From Clostridia bacterium (GTDB lineage: Bacteria > Bacillota > Clostridia > Oscillospirales > Oscillospiraceae), in the NCBI GenBank assembly GCA_009929315.1, contig SAAS01000008.1:1-64000 (forward strand): a stretch of 64,000 bases of DNA. Direction: 5' to 3'. Under the pieces are notes generated by a model that worked only from the letters and a program-made list of their open reading frames with translations, was not told the DNA's origin and ran no database searches. A program made the translations under genes and the position numbers. Shown here in pieces: positions 17,177 to 25,462 of this stretch; positions within the stretch are counted from its first letter, which is position 1; every line of letters starts with the position of its first letter.

Positions 17177-17965
17177 TTATCTTTCAGCTACCTTTCTTCT
17201 GAGGCTCAGGCAGTCAGCTATCATGGCAATAAATTCGCTGTTTGTGGGCTTGCCTTTGACATTTGAAACGGTATAACCGAAGAACTTTTGCAGGGTTTCG
17301 ATATCGCCCCTGTCCCACGCCACTTCGATTGCGTGTCTTATCGCCCTTTCAACTCTCGAGGGTGTTGTGCAAAATCTCTTCGCCACCGTAGGATAAAGAA
17401 TTTTTGTCACCGAATTGATGATATCCATATCATTTATGGTAAGTATTATCGCTTCTCTGAGATATTGGTAGCCCTTAATATGGGCCGGAACACCTATTTC
17501 GTGGATTACTTCCGTGACCACCGCTTCAAGGTTATCCTCTCTGCGGTGCATGTCAACGCCCTGCTTCGAGCCGTTCAAACCCGAAACGCGGCTGACAGAA
17601 CTTACTTGACGAATACGGCTGAGCAGTGCGGGGACGTCACAGGGCTTCGGCATGAAGTAATACGCTCCGAGCTCTGCCGCCTCCTGAAGAACATGGTCAT
17701 TGAAAAAACCGGAAACAATAATAACCGCCGGTTTCGAGCTCATTTGCGAGAGCTTTTGAAGAACACCCAAGCCGTCCAGCTTGGTTAACACGAGGTCCAT
17801 GACAATTACATTCGGATGTTTTTGCTCTATCAGTGCCAGTGTTTCAATGCCGTCCCCCGCGGCACCGACCACTGTCATGTCTTCCTCCGAAGAGATTGTG
17901 TCTGCCATTAGGTAGCGAAAATCCTCCCCGGAATCTGCGATTAGCACTCTTGATTTGGTTTCCAT
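17177..17965 (-). CDS. spo0A: Sporulation master regulator Spo0A
   Basis: Response regulator that commits the cell to sporulation when phosphorylated. Residues 1-125 are a receiver with the phosphoacceptor Asp57 in VIVMDLVL and the Lys in FMPKPCDV. Residues ~150-262 are the Spo0A DNA-binding domain, including [20 protein letters not shown], the helix that reads the 0A box. ATG 17965 follows CGGAGGGA; an upstream in-frame start at 18031 lacks a site. 262 residues, standard. spoIVB lies directly upstream, the classic order. Confidence 0.97.
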   Translation of the reverse strand: METKSRVLIADSGEDFRYLMADTISSEEDMTVVGAAGDGIETLALIEQKHPNVIVMDLVLTKLDGLGVLQKLSQMSSKPAVIIVSGFFNDHVLQEAAELGAYYFMPKPCDVPALLSRIRQVSSVSRVSGLNGSKQGVDMHRREDNLEAVVTEVIHEIGVPAHIKGYQYLREAIILTINDMDIINSVTKILYPTVAKRFCTTPSRVERAIRHAIEVAWDRGDIETLQKFFGYTVSNVKGKPTNSEFIAMIADCLSLRRKVAER

Positions 17966-18031
17966 AATATTCCCTCCGTTATTATTCATACACGGTAGGC
18001 CATCTCTATCTTTAAGCACAAACACCGCCAA

Positions 18032-18487
18032 ACGAGATTAATTTACCATATCTTTTTCCAAAGTGCAACAATAAAATGTAAAATAGTCACAACTATTTGT
18101 TTACATAATTCGACTTTACTCGACTAAATCACCAAAAGCGACCGATATATCTCCCTTTCGACAAGTTCTCGCTGTTTTTTCTCTTGCCAATCACCGAACA
18201 TGTGTGCAATAGCGACAAAATCACACCGAAAATTTTGTAAAGTATTTAGACGACAATTTTTTAACAAAAGTGTCTTTTTCGACATAAAATGCGGCATTTT
18301 CAAGGCTTTTGCGAATGTTACGCTGGAATAACAGGAAACGTCCACAGAACTGCATGTCTTTCGTCCGGTTAACATAATATTATTCATCCTTTACCCTACG
18401 CCGAACAAAAACAGAGGCCTGACGAAAATATAATACTGCTATCCGCCAATTGCAGGATAACAGTATTTTTTTCTGTTTGCCCATCCC
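18032..18487. promoter_or_regulatory. spoIVB-spo0A intergenic region with 0A boxes
   Basis: This 456-base non-coding gap holds the spo0A control region. On the minus strand a perfect 0A box TTGTCGAAA lies at 18164-18156, an eight-of-nine match (ATGTCGAAA) at 18285-18277, and a seven-of-nine match (TTGTCGTCT) at 18256-18248. The rest is AT-rich. This fits autoregulation of spo0A, as known in Bacillus. No sigma-H promoter could be set with confidence. Confidence 0.65.
18432..18477 (-). terminator. Terminator of spoIVB
   Basis: AATACTGCTATCC and GGATAACAGTATT pair with one mismatch around a 20-base gap that can shorten by inner pairing (GCCAATTGC); T-runs flank it. It begins about 11 bases past the spoIVB stop. 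Confidence 0.75.
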
Positions 18488-19528
18488 TCAGGCGGCTTTA
18501 TTAAGGCTCACCCCGTCCGCTTCCTCAAGCATTTTCTCAATCGATATTCCGAAGCCCTTCGAAGGGTCGTTAACCATCACGTGAGTAACCGCACCTATGA
18601 GTTTTCCGTTTTGAATAATGGGACTTCCGCTCATCCCCTGAACTATTCCGCCGGTTTTTTCTAGCAATTCTTTGTCCGTTACGCAGAGCATCAGGCTTTT
18701 GCCGTCGTCACATCCCCTGTAAACCCTGGTAATCTCAATTTCAAATTCTTCGGTTTTTGTCCCTTCGATGTTTGCAAGCACCGTTGCCTTGCCAAGCTCA
18801 ATCTCATCGCTGTCCGCTGCCGCGATAGCTTTTCCGCCGGCAGACTGCTCAGCATTCATAATTCCAAAAATGCCGCACGCTGTGTTTTTAAGAATACTTC
18901 CGCTGCTGCTTTTTCCTGCGAAATCTCCTCGAAGCTCACCCGGCACGCCCGAAACACCCTTTTTAATCTCAACAACGCTTGACGGAAAAATGTCTCCCTT
19001 TCCCAGCGGCATTATAACGCCCGACTCAAAATCGGTTATTCCGTGGCCGAGACCTCCGTACAAACCTGTTTCAGGCTCAAAGAAGGTAACCGTGCCGACT
19101 CCCGTAACGCTGTCCCGAAGCCAAAGCCCAAGTTCCGCGCTGCCGCTTTTCATATTCGGTTCAATCGATAAATGAAGTGTTTCTCCGTTTCTTATTAAGG
19201 TTACCGAGACGGGCTTTTCCGTAAGTTTTGACATCTCGATTTTGAAATCGTCGGCGCTTCCGATTTTTGTTTCGCCCAGCGCCGTAATCAAATCACCCGG
19301 CAAAATCCCCGCAATCGCCGCCGGTGAGGCTGCCTGTCCGTTTTGGGTTGCCGAAAGTCCCACCACCAGAACTCCGTCCGTGAACATCGAAATACCCACC
19401 GCGCAGCCCATCGGCACCAGCATTCGTTGTTTTGCCGCCCATGCCGCGCCCGACTGCGTAAGCACACATACTACAAGTGCGGCCGATATGAAGGTATTTC
19501 TGATATTATTTCTTTTTATAAAATTCAT
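18488..19528 (-). CDS. spoIVB: SpoIVB serine peptidase
   Basis: Secreted from the forespore into the intermembrane space, where it activates pro-sigma-K processing. Seen: N-terminal membrane segment (~residues 10-32), a PDZ domain (~70-150, AIAGILPGDLITALG), then the S55 protease domain with His in GGLGHGITDFE and the Ser in GGIVQGMSGSPI. ATG 19528 follows GGGGGAAG; 346 residues. The family's Asp is expected near VTDKELLEKTG. Upstream of spo0A as in most spore-formers. Confidence 0.95.
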   Translation of the reverse strand: MNFIKRNNIRNTFISAALVVCVLTQSGAAWAAKQRMLVPMGCAVGISMFTDGVLVVGLSATQNGQAASPAAIAGILPGDLITALGETKIGSADDFKIEMSKLTEKPVSVTLIRNGETLHLSIEPNMKSGSAELGLWLRDSVTGVGTVTFFEPETGLYGGLGHGITDFESGVIMPLGKGDIFPSSVVEIKKGVSGVPGELRGDFAGKSSSGSILKNTACGIFGIMNAEQSAGGKAIAAADSDEIELGKATVLANIEGTKTEEFEIEITRVYRGCDDGKSLMLCVTDKELLEKTGGIVQGMSGSPIIQNGKLIGAVTHVMVNDPSKGFGISIEKMLEEADGVSLNKAA

Positions 19529-19748
19529 CCCTGCTTCCCCCGCTTTTTGATTTTTAAATGCAATAACATTATGTTCGTAAGCGAGCGGAATAAGCGCGGA
19601 TTTCCGTAACAAATTATTTCAGAATTACCTTTTCAGCAAATTTCGCGCTTTTTAAGGGGCATTATGAAAGTGGTAATATTTACGCTGAATCCGCGTGGGG
19701 AAGCTTTTACAAAATCGCGGAAATTTTCGACTTTAAGGAGGCTGAGTA

Positions 19749-20717
19749 TTGAAGCACTGTAATCCTTGTCCAAGTTCGTCCGAAAAATCAAAAGCGGTGT
19801 TTAATAATGCGTCGCCGCCCGATTTACCATATTTCGACAGTGTTCTGGCGGAGATGAACAGGCTTGCGGGAAAATACGGGTTTGTTACTCTTTCGGAATA
19901 CGGAAAAAGTGTTATGGGAAAGCCTCTGCTTTATATCTGCGCCGGTTCCGGCGCGCGGCGCGTTTTTTACAGCGCGTCTCATCATGCAAACGAGTGGATT
20001 TCAACGCCTATACTACTAAAATACATGAACAGCTATTTTGAAGGCGTGCAAAACAGCGGTCAAATCGGCGGATATTCCGCCAGAGCACTGTTTTCGCAGA
20101 CTACGCTATGCTTTGCTCCGCTCGTTAATCCCGACGGTGTCGATTTAGTTTTAAGAAGGATTGCTCGCGGCAGCTTTTATGACGAGGCGAAAAAAATATC
20201 AGCTGCTTACCCCTTTATTCCCTTTCCGAACGGCTGGAAGGCGAATATTGAGGGTACCGATTTAAACCTTCAATATCCGGCGAACTGGGAAACGGCAAAA
20301 CAAATTAAATTTGAACAGGGCTTTACAAGCCCCGCTCCCAGAGATTTTGTCGGAACAAAACCGCTCGCCGCACCGGAAAGCCGAGCTCTTGCCGATTTCA
20401 CGCGAAGGCTAAATCCGAATACCGTTATAGCTCTTCACACGCAGGGCAACGTGATATATTGGAAATTTGCGGATTATGAGCCGCCCGGCTCATTAGAACT
20501 CGGCTTAAGGCTTGCAGCCGTAAGCGGATACGAGCTTTCACAGACACCCCCCGTCAGCGACAACGCTGGTTTCAAGGACTGGTTCATTCAGGATTTTAAC
20601 AGCCCGGGCTACACGGTTGAGATGGGTCTTGGAGAAAGCCCTCTGCCGCTTTCGCAGTTTGACGGCATTTACAGGTCAATGGAGCCTCTGCTTTCGACAG
20701 CGGCAAACGGGGCTTAG
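19749..20717 (+). CDS. M14-family zinc carboxypeptidase (gamma-D-Glu-meso-DAP peptidase type)
   Basis: Seen: zinc ligands in SASHHANEWIST (His and Glu) and the third His in ALHTQGN, the catalytic Glu in YTVEMGLGE, and NPDGVDL / GTDLNLQYPANW blocks that match the bacterial peptidoglycan-peptide group (like Bacillus sphaericus endopeptidase I) more than digestive carboxypeptidases. 322 residues without a clear signal peptide, so it may act on cytosolic or engulfed murein peptides; its place among sporulation genes fits a role in cortex or forespore wall turnover. Start is TTG 19749 with AAGGAGG at 19735-19741. Divergent from spoIVB. Confidence 0.86.
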   Translation: MKHCNPCPSSSEKSKAVFNNASPPDLPYFDSVLAEMNRLAGKYGFVTLSEYGKSVMGKPLLYICAGSGARRVFYSASHHANEWISTPILLKYMNSYFEGVQNSGQIGGYSARALFSQTTLCFAPLVNPDGVDLVLRRIARGSFYDEAKKISAAYPFIPFPNGWKANIEGTDLNLQYPANWETAKQIKFEQGFTSPAPRDFVGTKPLAAPESRALADFTRRLNPNTVIALHTQGNVIYWKFADYEPPGSLELGLRLAAVSGYELSQTPPVSDNAGFKDWFIQDFNSPGYTVEMGLGESPLPLSQFDGIYRSMEPLLSTAANGA

Positions 20718-20811
20718 AAGTTAACTACTTAATAAACAGTTATATCCTTTGCAGCTTCAGGGCAGTGCGAAATTGATAATCGCTGTTCTCGGACTTGAAA
20801 TCGTCTTTACG

Positions 20812-21240
20812 CTATCTTCGTCTGAAATTTGCCGAAATTTCACTGAGAGCCTCCGAGGCTTCCATTCGAAATTCATCGTTTTTGGCGATATCGCCCAGGG
20901 CAACAATACCGACCAGTATCCCGTTATCGGTTACGGGAAGCCGCCTTATTTGGCTTGAACCCATGCGCTGAGCCACCTTATCGGTATCCTCGAACGGTGA
21001 TGCCGTGACAAGGTTTCGTGTCATTATTTCGCCTATTCGCAGCTCCTGCGGATCAATATTGCCCGCAACACAGCGAAGCACAATGTCTCTGTCGGTTACA
21101 ATACCGCGAAGTCTGTTCTTTCCGTCACGAACAGGAAGAGAGCCGATGTTGTTTTGTTTCATCAGTCTTGCCGCAGCTATTACAGGCTCGTCTTCGCTGA
21201 TAGAGATAACGCGTTCGGTCATGATGTCACTGATATTCAA
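20812..21240 (-). CDS. CBS-domain pair protein
   Basis: Two tandem CBS domains (ISDIMTERVISISEDEPV...GIVTDRDIVLR and IGEIMTRNLVTASPFEDT...GIVALGDIAK), 142 residues, with nothing else attached. Such proteins sense adenine nucleotides; partner unknown. I start at TTG 21240 because GGGAGG lies just upstream; an ATG at 21303 would add 21 residues that include the ribosome site itself. Resembles YhcV-type stand-alone CBS proteins of Firmicutes. Confidence 0.85.
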   Translation of the reverse strand: MNISDIMTERVISISEDEPVIAAARLMKQNNIGSLPVRDGKNRLRGIVTDRDIVLRCVAGNIDPQELRIGEIMTRNLVTASPFEDTDKVAQRMGSSQIRRLPVTDNGILVGIVALGDIAKNDEFRMEASEALSEISANFRRR

Positions 21241-21327
21241 GTTTTTTCCTCCCTTAAAATTATAAAGCTCCCATATAACAATTATCGTCTCGACAGGGCT
21301 CAATTATTCGTCTTCAGACGGTAAAAA

Positions 21328-21369
21328 TAAAAAAGCTCCGCATTTAAAACTTTCTGTGCGGAACTTTTA
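21328..21369 (-). terminator. Terminator of spoIIP
   Basis: AAAAGCTCCGCA and TGCGGAACTTTT pair with one mismatch around an 18-base AT-rich gap, flanked by A and T runs, about 70 bases after the spoIIP stop. Confidence 0.65.
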
Positions 21370-21435
21370 AGCTCTTTTAAATTAAACGCTTTACTATTTT
21401 ATAATGAGCTTTGCTATGCAGCGGCCATTGTTTAA

Positions 21436-22494
21436 TCATTTCAGTTCCGTCAGGGCGGGCGCAACGGCATCGGCAAACAGTCTGACCGCATTAAGCGCCT
21501 CACTGAGAGTATTGCCGCTGCTGCCGATCTCCAGAATCAGCGACCCCGTGGAAAGGTGTTGGTTGTAGCGTTCCTTTTTCAGTGCAATTGGTCTTGCCAG
21601 CGAGGGATGCTTTGAAACCACGGCAGATTGAAGCAGCAGCGCAAACTTCAAATTTTCTTTCCAGTATAAATGCTCCAATCCGTTTTCCCCGGTACCCACA
21701 AGAAGCATAAGCTGTGAGCAGGGCTTGCCTCCCGCCTCGGCTACTGTTTTATATACAACATCTCCGTCCCCGATAGCGTCCCTGTGCACGTCAAATATTA
21801 CCGAAATTCCCGGGTACTCCTCCAGATACTTCTCAATAGCTTCCCCGCTTCGTCTGTAACTGCCCGTGTAGCTGGGATAATCATAGATGTTTCTGTCATG
21901 AATTACGGATATCCCATAGCTCTCAAGGCAAGAGGCGAGCTCATCCCCGACTCTGATAACGCTGTATTGCGGATTCTCCGTCCTGAAATCATCCGTTGAG
22001 GCATAGCTGTCCGTAATATCGGGTGTGTAAGCTTCGCTGCCGTGAGTATGTATGATCAGAACCTGCGGTCCCTCGGAGGCTAGCTTTACCGAGGTTCCCT
22101 CGGAAACCAGCTGCTCCAAATCAAGCTCATAGCTTGTATTATTGTTTACCACCATTCCCCCCTCAATCGTCGTCGGCAGAATAACGGGAGTTTCCTGCGG
22201 CTCCGACACCGCTTTTTCGGGAATAATTACCTCCGAAGGAAACGGCGGAAGTGTATTCACCGCCTCATCGCCTTCCTGAATATTATCCTCCGAATCTGCC
22301 GATTGTGAGCTGTCGTCACTTTTCTGCGCTGCGGCGGATTCTTTGTTAAACCAAAATCCGGCTGACAAAATCTTGTGCTCCTCGGCAAAGGCACTTAACA
22401 GCTCCCTCGTGTGAGGATTTGCCGCGGCCGCTCGGACAAGACAGATTAAGGCGAGTATCAGCAGTCCGGCCAGAAATAGTTTTTTGCAGTTCAA
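21436..22494 (-). CDS. spoIIP: Stage II sporulation protein P
   Basis: Peptidoglycan amidase/endopeptidase of the SpoIIDMP engulfment machine, anchored in the mother-cell membrane. Seen: N-terminal membrane segment (LFLAGLLILALICLV), a Ser/Glu/Pro-rich linker to about residue 125, then the SpoIIP catalytic domain with ILIIHTHGSEAYTP, VIHDRNIYDYPSY, VIFDVHRDA and LILEIGSSGNT (zinc His and Glu residues). 352 residues. A sigma-E-like promoter lies just upstream. Confidence 0.95.
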   Translation of the reverse strand: MNCKKLFLAGLLILALICLVRAAAANPHTRELLSAFAEEHKILSAGFWFNKESAAAQKSDDSSQSADSEDNIQEGDEAVNTLPPFPSEVIIPEKAVSEPQETPVILPTTIEGGMVVNNNTSYELDLEQLVSEGTSVKLASEGPQVLIIHTHGSEAYTPDITDSYASTDDFRTENPQYSVIRVGDELASCLESYGISVIHDRNIYDYPSYTGSYRRSGEAIEKYLEEYPGISVIFDVHRDAIGDGDVVYKTVAEAGGKPCSQLMLLVGTGENGLEHLYWKENLKFALLLQSAVVSKHPSLARPIALKKERYNQHLSTGSLILEIGSSGNTLSEALNAVRLFADAVAPALTELK

Positions 22495-22525
22495 AGCCGT
22501 CTCACCTCACTTTCCCCGTATTTGA

Positions 22526-22554
22526 ATTTTATGCTAAGTTTCGATTTTTATAAC
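22526..22554 (-). promoter_or_regulatory. Sigma-E-like promoter of spoIIP
   Basis: On the minus strand GTTATAA (22554-22548), a 14-base spacer, then CATAAAAT (22533-22526), close to the sigma-E -10 CATACAAT. spoIIP belongs to the sigma-E regulon in Bacillus, which supports the reading. Confidence 0.45.
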
Positions 22555-22823
22555 TGTTTAACTTAGCGGAGGCGGGACCTTCGTAAATATGCCTCAATTA
22601 TTTTCGTTTATTCGGAACCCCATAAAAAAGAATTTACATAATGCAAAATTATTGACAACCAACTTGCATTTTTCATGCTGTCGACACCCCTTACACCTAC
22701 CTTCAACAAATATTTTTGTCAATGCGCACACACAACATTTTGTGGATTTCCCTTGATAATACAGGGTTTTTTCGGCGCATGTTGCGGATATGTTGAGAAT
22801 CCATTATTTCGAGCATGTCAATT

Positions 22824-22852
22824 TGTACAAAATTCCTATTGTATTTTGTACA
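22824..22852. promoter_or_regulatory. Perfect 10-bp-arm palindrome (operator) over the sleB-like promoter
   Basis: TGTACAAAAT, nine bases, ATTTTGTACA. A dimeric regulator bound here would cover the -35 box TTGTAT (22839-22844) of the promoter whose -10 is TATAAT (22863-22868, spacer 18). No regulator gene is adjacent. Confidence 0.6.
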
Positions 22853-22868
22853 CTAAAATGAATATAAT
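22839..22868 (+). promoter_or_regulatory. SigA-type promoter of the sleB-like gene
   Basis: TTGTAT, 18-base spacer, perfect TATAAT. The start codon is 66 bases beyond the -10, giving a leader of about 60 bases. Confidence 0.55.
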
Positions 22869-22934
22869 TATGTCACAATAGCAGAATACCGCAATTGTCC
22901 CAATTTACAAAAAATACTAAAATAGGAGCGTGTT

Positions 22935-23804
22935 ATGAAAAAGTTAATAAAAACAAACCTTTCCGTAATATGCGCTATTTGTTTGATTTTCGGCATGGTC
23001 GGCGGGTTTGCCAACGCTGCGTCTTCGAGCGACAGCGCCGAATCAGAAGCCTCCTACAGCTCGGTTCCAATGTACCATAACGGTATAAAAATGACTGACG
23101 GCATAAAGGTTGAAGATACTACATACATACCTCTGCGAGCTTTTTTTGACGTTATTGGAGATCAAACTGATATCGCATGGGACGCTGAGTCCGGCACGGT
23201 AACTGTTACAGGTGAAGGCTTTGTGCTGACTGCAACAGTCGGTGCAAATTACATTACTGTCAACGACCGCTGCTTCTATGTTCCCCACGGCGTACTGATT
23301 ATTGACGGAGCCCTTGCGCTTCCTCTTCGTGAGCTTGCCCGCATCTATTCCGCAAAAGTTGAGTGGGACAGCGAAAGCTCATCAGTATTGCTGTGTTCGG
23401 ACGAAATCAAGGTTTTGGACACCGCGGAAGACTTTTACGATGAGCAGGATTTATATTGGCTGTCACGCCTGATAAACGCTGAGGCCGGAAACCAGCCCCT
23501 TGACGGAAAAATCGGAGTCGGCAATGTGGTTCTGAATCGTGTCGCCAATCCCTCTTGCCCCGACACAATTTACGGAGTCATTTTCGACTCGAAATATGGC
23601 GTCCAGTTCAGCGTTACGACAACAGGAGCAATTTATTCGGAGCCCAATGAGGAATCCGTTATGGCCGCAAAGATTTGTCTTGAGGGTTACGATCTTGTCG
23701 GCGCCTCCATCTACTTTGTAAATCCGCAAATCGGCGTTTCTTCTTGGTTTGCCAACACGCGTGTTTTTGTAGCCACCATAGGCGAGCACGATTTCTACGC
23801 ATAA
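22935..23804 (+). CDS. Secreted SleB-type cell wall hydrolase with copper-amine-oxidase-like N-terminal domain
   Basis: Seen: signal peptide (positive start, hydrophobic core, cleavage near ANAASS at ~30), a stalk domain of the copper amine oxidase N-terminal type (YIPLRAFFDVIGDQTDIAWD, LALPLRELARIY; residues ~45-155), then the hydrolase_2/SleB catalytic domain (LSRLINAEAGNQPLDGKIGV, AAKICLEGYDLVGASIYF) with the catalytic Glu in NAEAG. SleB-family enzymes are lytic transglycosylases acting on cortex muramic-lactam murein. 289 residues. RBS AGGAGCG precedes ATG 22935. Whether it is a germination enzyme or a vegetative one is uncertain; the SigA-like promoter favours some vegetative expression. 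Confidence 0.9.
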   Translation: MKKLIKTNLSVICAICLIFGMVGGFANAASSSDSAESEASYSSVPMYHNGIKMTDGIKVEDTTYIPLRAFFDVIGDQTDIAWDAESGTVTVTGEGFVLTATVGANYITVNDRCFYVPHGVLIIDGALALPLRELARIYSAKVEWDSESSSVLLCSDEIKVLDTAEDFYDEQDLYWLSRLINAEAGNQPLDGKIGVGNVVLNRVANPSCPDTIYGVIFDSKYGVQFSVTTTGAIYSEPNEESVMAAKICLEGYDLVGASIYFVNPQIGVSSWFANTRVFVATIGEHDFYA

Positions 23805-23837
23805 ATGTAGACTTGGCTGAAATAATATGTTACTATT

Positions 23838-23864
23838 CAGGGTGTATCGTACAGATACACCCTG
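23838..23864 (+). terminator. Terminator of the sleB-like gene
   Basis: Perfect 11-bp arms CAGGGTGTATC / GATACACCCTG with a GTACA loop, then TTATTTTTC. Confidence 0.93.
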
Positions 23865-23928
23865 TTATTTTTCAGTTTAAGCCTCGAGCTTTCCGCGACT
23901 TTATTTTGCACACACTCGGAGGAACAAA

Positions 23929-24630
23929 ATGCAGCAGATACTCAAGGACGGCTTTGACGCGCTGGCGCTGCCGTTCACCGAAGAAATGTCCGGTCGTTTT
24001 CGGAAATACTACGACTGTCTGACAGAGAAAAATGCCGTGATGAACCTTACCTCCATTGAAGGTGAAGCTGACACGGCACGCCTGCACTTTCTGGACTGCG
24101 CCGCACTTTGCTCGGTTTATAATTTTTCAGGTGCCTCCGTTATCGATGTCGGAACGGGCGCGGGCTTCCCCGGACTTCCGCTAAAAATTGCAAAGCCCGA
24201 TATTTCCTTAACTTTGCTGGACAGTCACAACAAGCGCATATCGTTTCTGAAGGATACCTGCAAAGAGCTTGGACTTGAAGATGTTCGCTTTTCTAGTCAG
24301 CGTGCCGAGGAGGCCGCCTTCGAAATCGGGGGCAGCTTTGATGTTGCGGTTTCGCGGGCTGTTGCGCGCCTGAACATACTTTGTGAGCTTTGCCTGCCTT
24401 TTGTTCACGTCGGCGGTGTCTTCATAGCCATGAAGGGTCCCGATTGCGCAGAAGAGCTCGCAGAGGCCTCAAAAGCGATTACCGTTTTGGGCGGCAAGTC
24501 CCCACAAATCGTGAAATATACCATCCCCGGTACGGAAATTGTACACAGCGCGGTCATAATCGAGAAGTGTAAACCCACTCCGGCGGAATATCCCCGACAA
24601 TTTGGCAGAATAAAAAAAGCTCCGCTTTGA
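23929..24630 (+). CDS. rsmG: 16S rRNA (guanine527-N7)-methyltransferase
   Basis: Uses SAM to methylate G527 of 16S rRNA in the decoding region. Seen: MNLTSI motif, SAM-binding VIDVGTGAGFPGLPLKI, LLDSHNKRISFL, and SRAVARLNIL. 233 residues, normal. ATG 23929 follows CGGAGGAAC. Not next to the usual origin genes (mnmG, mnmE), so it has moved from the ancestral place. Confidence 0.95.
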   Translation: MQQILKDGFDALALPFTEEMSGRFRKYYDCLTEKNAVMNLTSIEGEADTARLHFLDCAALCSVYNFSGASVIDVGTGAGFPGLPLKIAKPDISLTLLDSHNKRISFLKDTCKELGLEDVRFSSQRAEEAAFEIGGSFDVAVSRAVARLNILCELCLPFVHVGGVFIAMKGPDCAEELAEASKAITVLGGKSPQIVKYTIPGTEIVHSAVIIEKCKPTPAEYPRQFGRIKKAPL

Positions 24631-24731
24631 GCGGCACCTTGGCAATCGGGCGATATTTACTCATATTTCTATGGCACCCGCAAAGAATACAAGTATGTTG
24701 ATTTAAAAATTCTACAAAGGAGAGATATTAA

Positions 24732-25037
24732 ATGTCAGTCATCACTTTAACAAGCCAGAACTTTGAATCCGAGGTACTCAAATCCGAGAAAACCGTTCTC
24801 ATTGACTTTTGGGCAAGCTGGTGCGGTCCCTGCAGAATGCTCTCCCCAGTTGTTGATGCAATAGCCGAGGAGCGCAGCGACATTAAGGTCGGCAAAGTCA
24901 ATGTCGATGAGGAACCGGCGCTCGCGGGTCAATTCGGCGTTATGAGCATTCCGACCCTTGTGGTTATAAGCGGCGGTCAGGTTAAAAACAAGTCCGTCGG
25001 GGTTATCCCCAAGGAAGCTATTATAAAGCTGCTGTAG
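24732..25037 (+). CDS. trxA: Thioredoxin
   Basis: Small dithiol reductant. Seen: IDFWASWCGPCRMLSP active site and the cis-Pro in SIPTLVVISGGQ; 101 residues. ATG 24732 follows AAAGGAGAG. A thioredoxin reductase gene is at 58411 beside the NrdD-glutaredoxin gene, so the two sites supply one thiol system. Confidence 0.97.
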   Translation: MSVITLTSQNFESEVLKSEKTVLIDFWASWCGPCRMLSPVVDAIAEERSDIKVGKVNVDEEPALAGQFGVMSIPTLVVISGGQVKNKSVGVIPKEAIIKLL

Positions 25038-25085
25038 TCGATTTTTCGGTTCAGTTTTGTTTTTCGGTCAAGGAAAAAATGTTAT

Positions 25086-25117
25086 GAGGGTGTGCGGAAA
25101 TATTCCCGCGCACCCTC
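25086..25117 (+). terminator. Terminator of trxA
   Basis: GAGGGTGTGCGG and CCGCGCACCCTC pair with one mismatch around an eight-base loop, then TTGACTTTT. Confidence 0.85.
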
Positions 25118-25146
25118 TTGACTTTTCGCAGCATTGGGAGTAGATT

Positions 25147-25170
25147 CTATTTAGACTTTATTCTAAATAG
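25147..25170. promoter_or_regulatory. Operator palindrome before the ArsR/SdpR-like gene
   Basis: Perfect 9-bp arms CTATTTAGA / TCTAAATAG with a six-base gap, ending 16 bases before the start codon. The position over the early transcript or -10 region and the nature of the first gene point to autorepression. Confidence 0.65.
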
Positions 25171-25186
25171 ATGGCGGTGACACGGT

Positions 25187-25462
25187 ATGAGTTTCCCCGA
25201 AACCTTCAAGGCTCTGGCCGACCCTGTTCGGCGCGAAATATTGATAATGCTCAAACAGGGTAAAATGTCGGCCGGAGAAATCGGTCAGGCCTTCGACATG
25301 ACCGGCGCGACGATTTCATATCATTTGTCACAGCTCAAGAAAGCTAAGCTCGTTATTGAGAGCAAGCAGAAAAACTTTGTTTACTACGAGCTTAACGCCT
25401 CGGTTTTCGAGGAAATCGTGCTGTGGCTGGCACAATTCGGAGGTAACAACAATGAAAAATAG
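25187..25462 (+). CDS. ArsR-family regulator, SdpR-like
   Basis: Winged-helix repressor of 91 residues: LADPVRREILIMLKQGKMS, recognition helix around GATISYHLSQLKKAKLV, and a C-terminal VLWLAQF helix. No Cys metal site is present, as in SdpR, which responds to sequestration by the SdpI membrane protein and not to metal. The next gene is an SdpI homologue whose ATG overlaps this gene by 11 bases. A matching palindrome lies just upstream. Confidence 0.88.
   Translation: MSFPETFKALADPVRREILIMLKQGKMSAGEIGQAFDMTGATISYHLSQLKKAKLVIESKQKNFVYYELNASVFEEIVLWLAQFGGNNNEK

Larger units (their letters stand above)
22495..22934. other. Divergent control region between spoIIP and the sleB-like gene
   Basis: A 440-base AT-rich gap without coding potential that I trust. 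It contains the putative sigma-E promoter of spoIIP, a perfect palindrome and a SigA-type promoter for the hydrolase gene (listed separately). TTGACA at about 22653 may be a further promoter element. Nothing else recognised. Confidence 0.6.

Noticed and set aside
18124..18387. 87-codon minus-strand frame between spoIVB and spo0A
   Set aside because: It runs across the 0A boxes, its ribosome site is badly spaced, and the sequence has no domain-like composition.
22675..22881. 68-codon Cys-rich plus-strand frame upstream of the sleB-like gene
   Set aside because: Cys count tempting beside the mini-proteins, but there is no ribosome site and it covers the operator and promoter.
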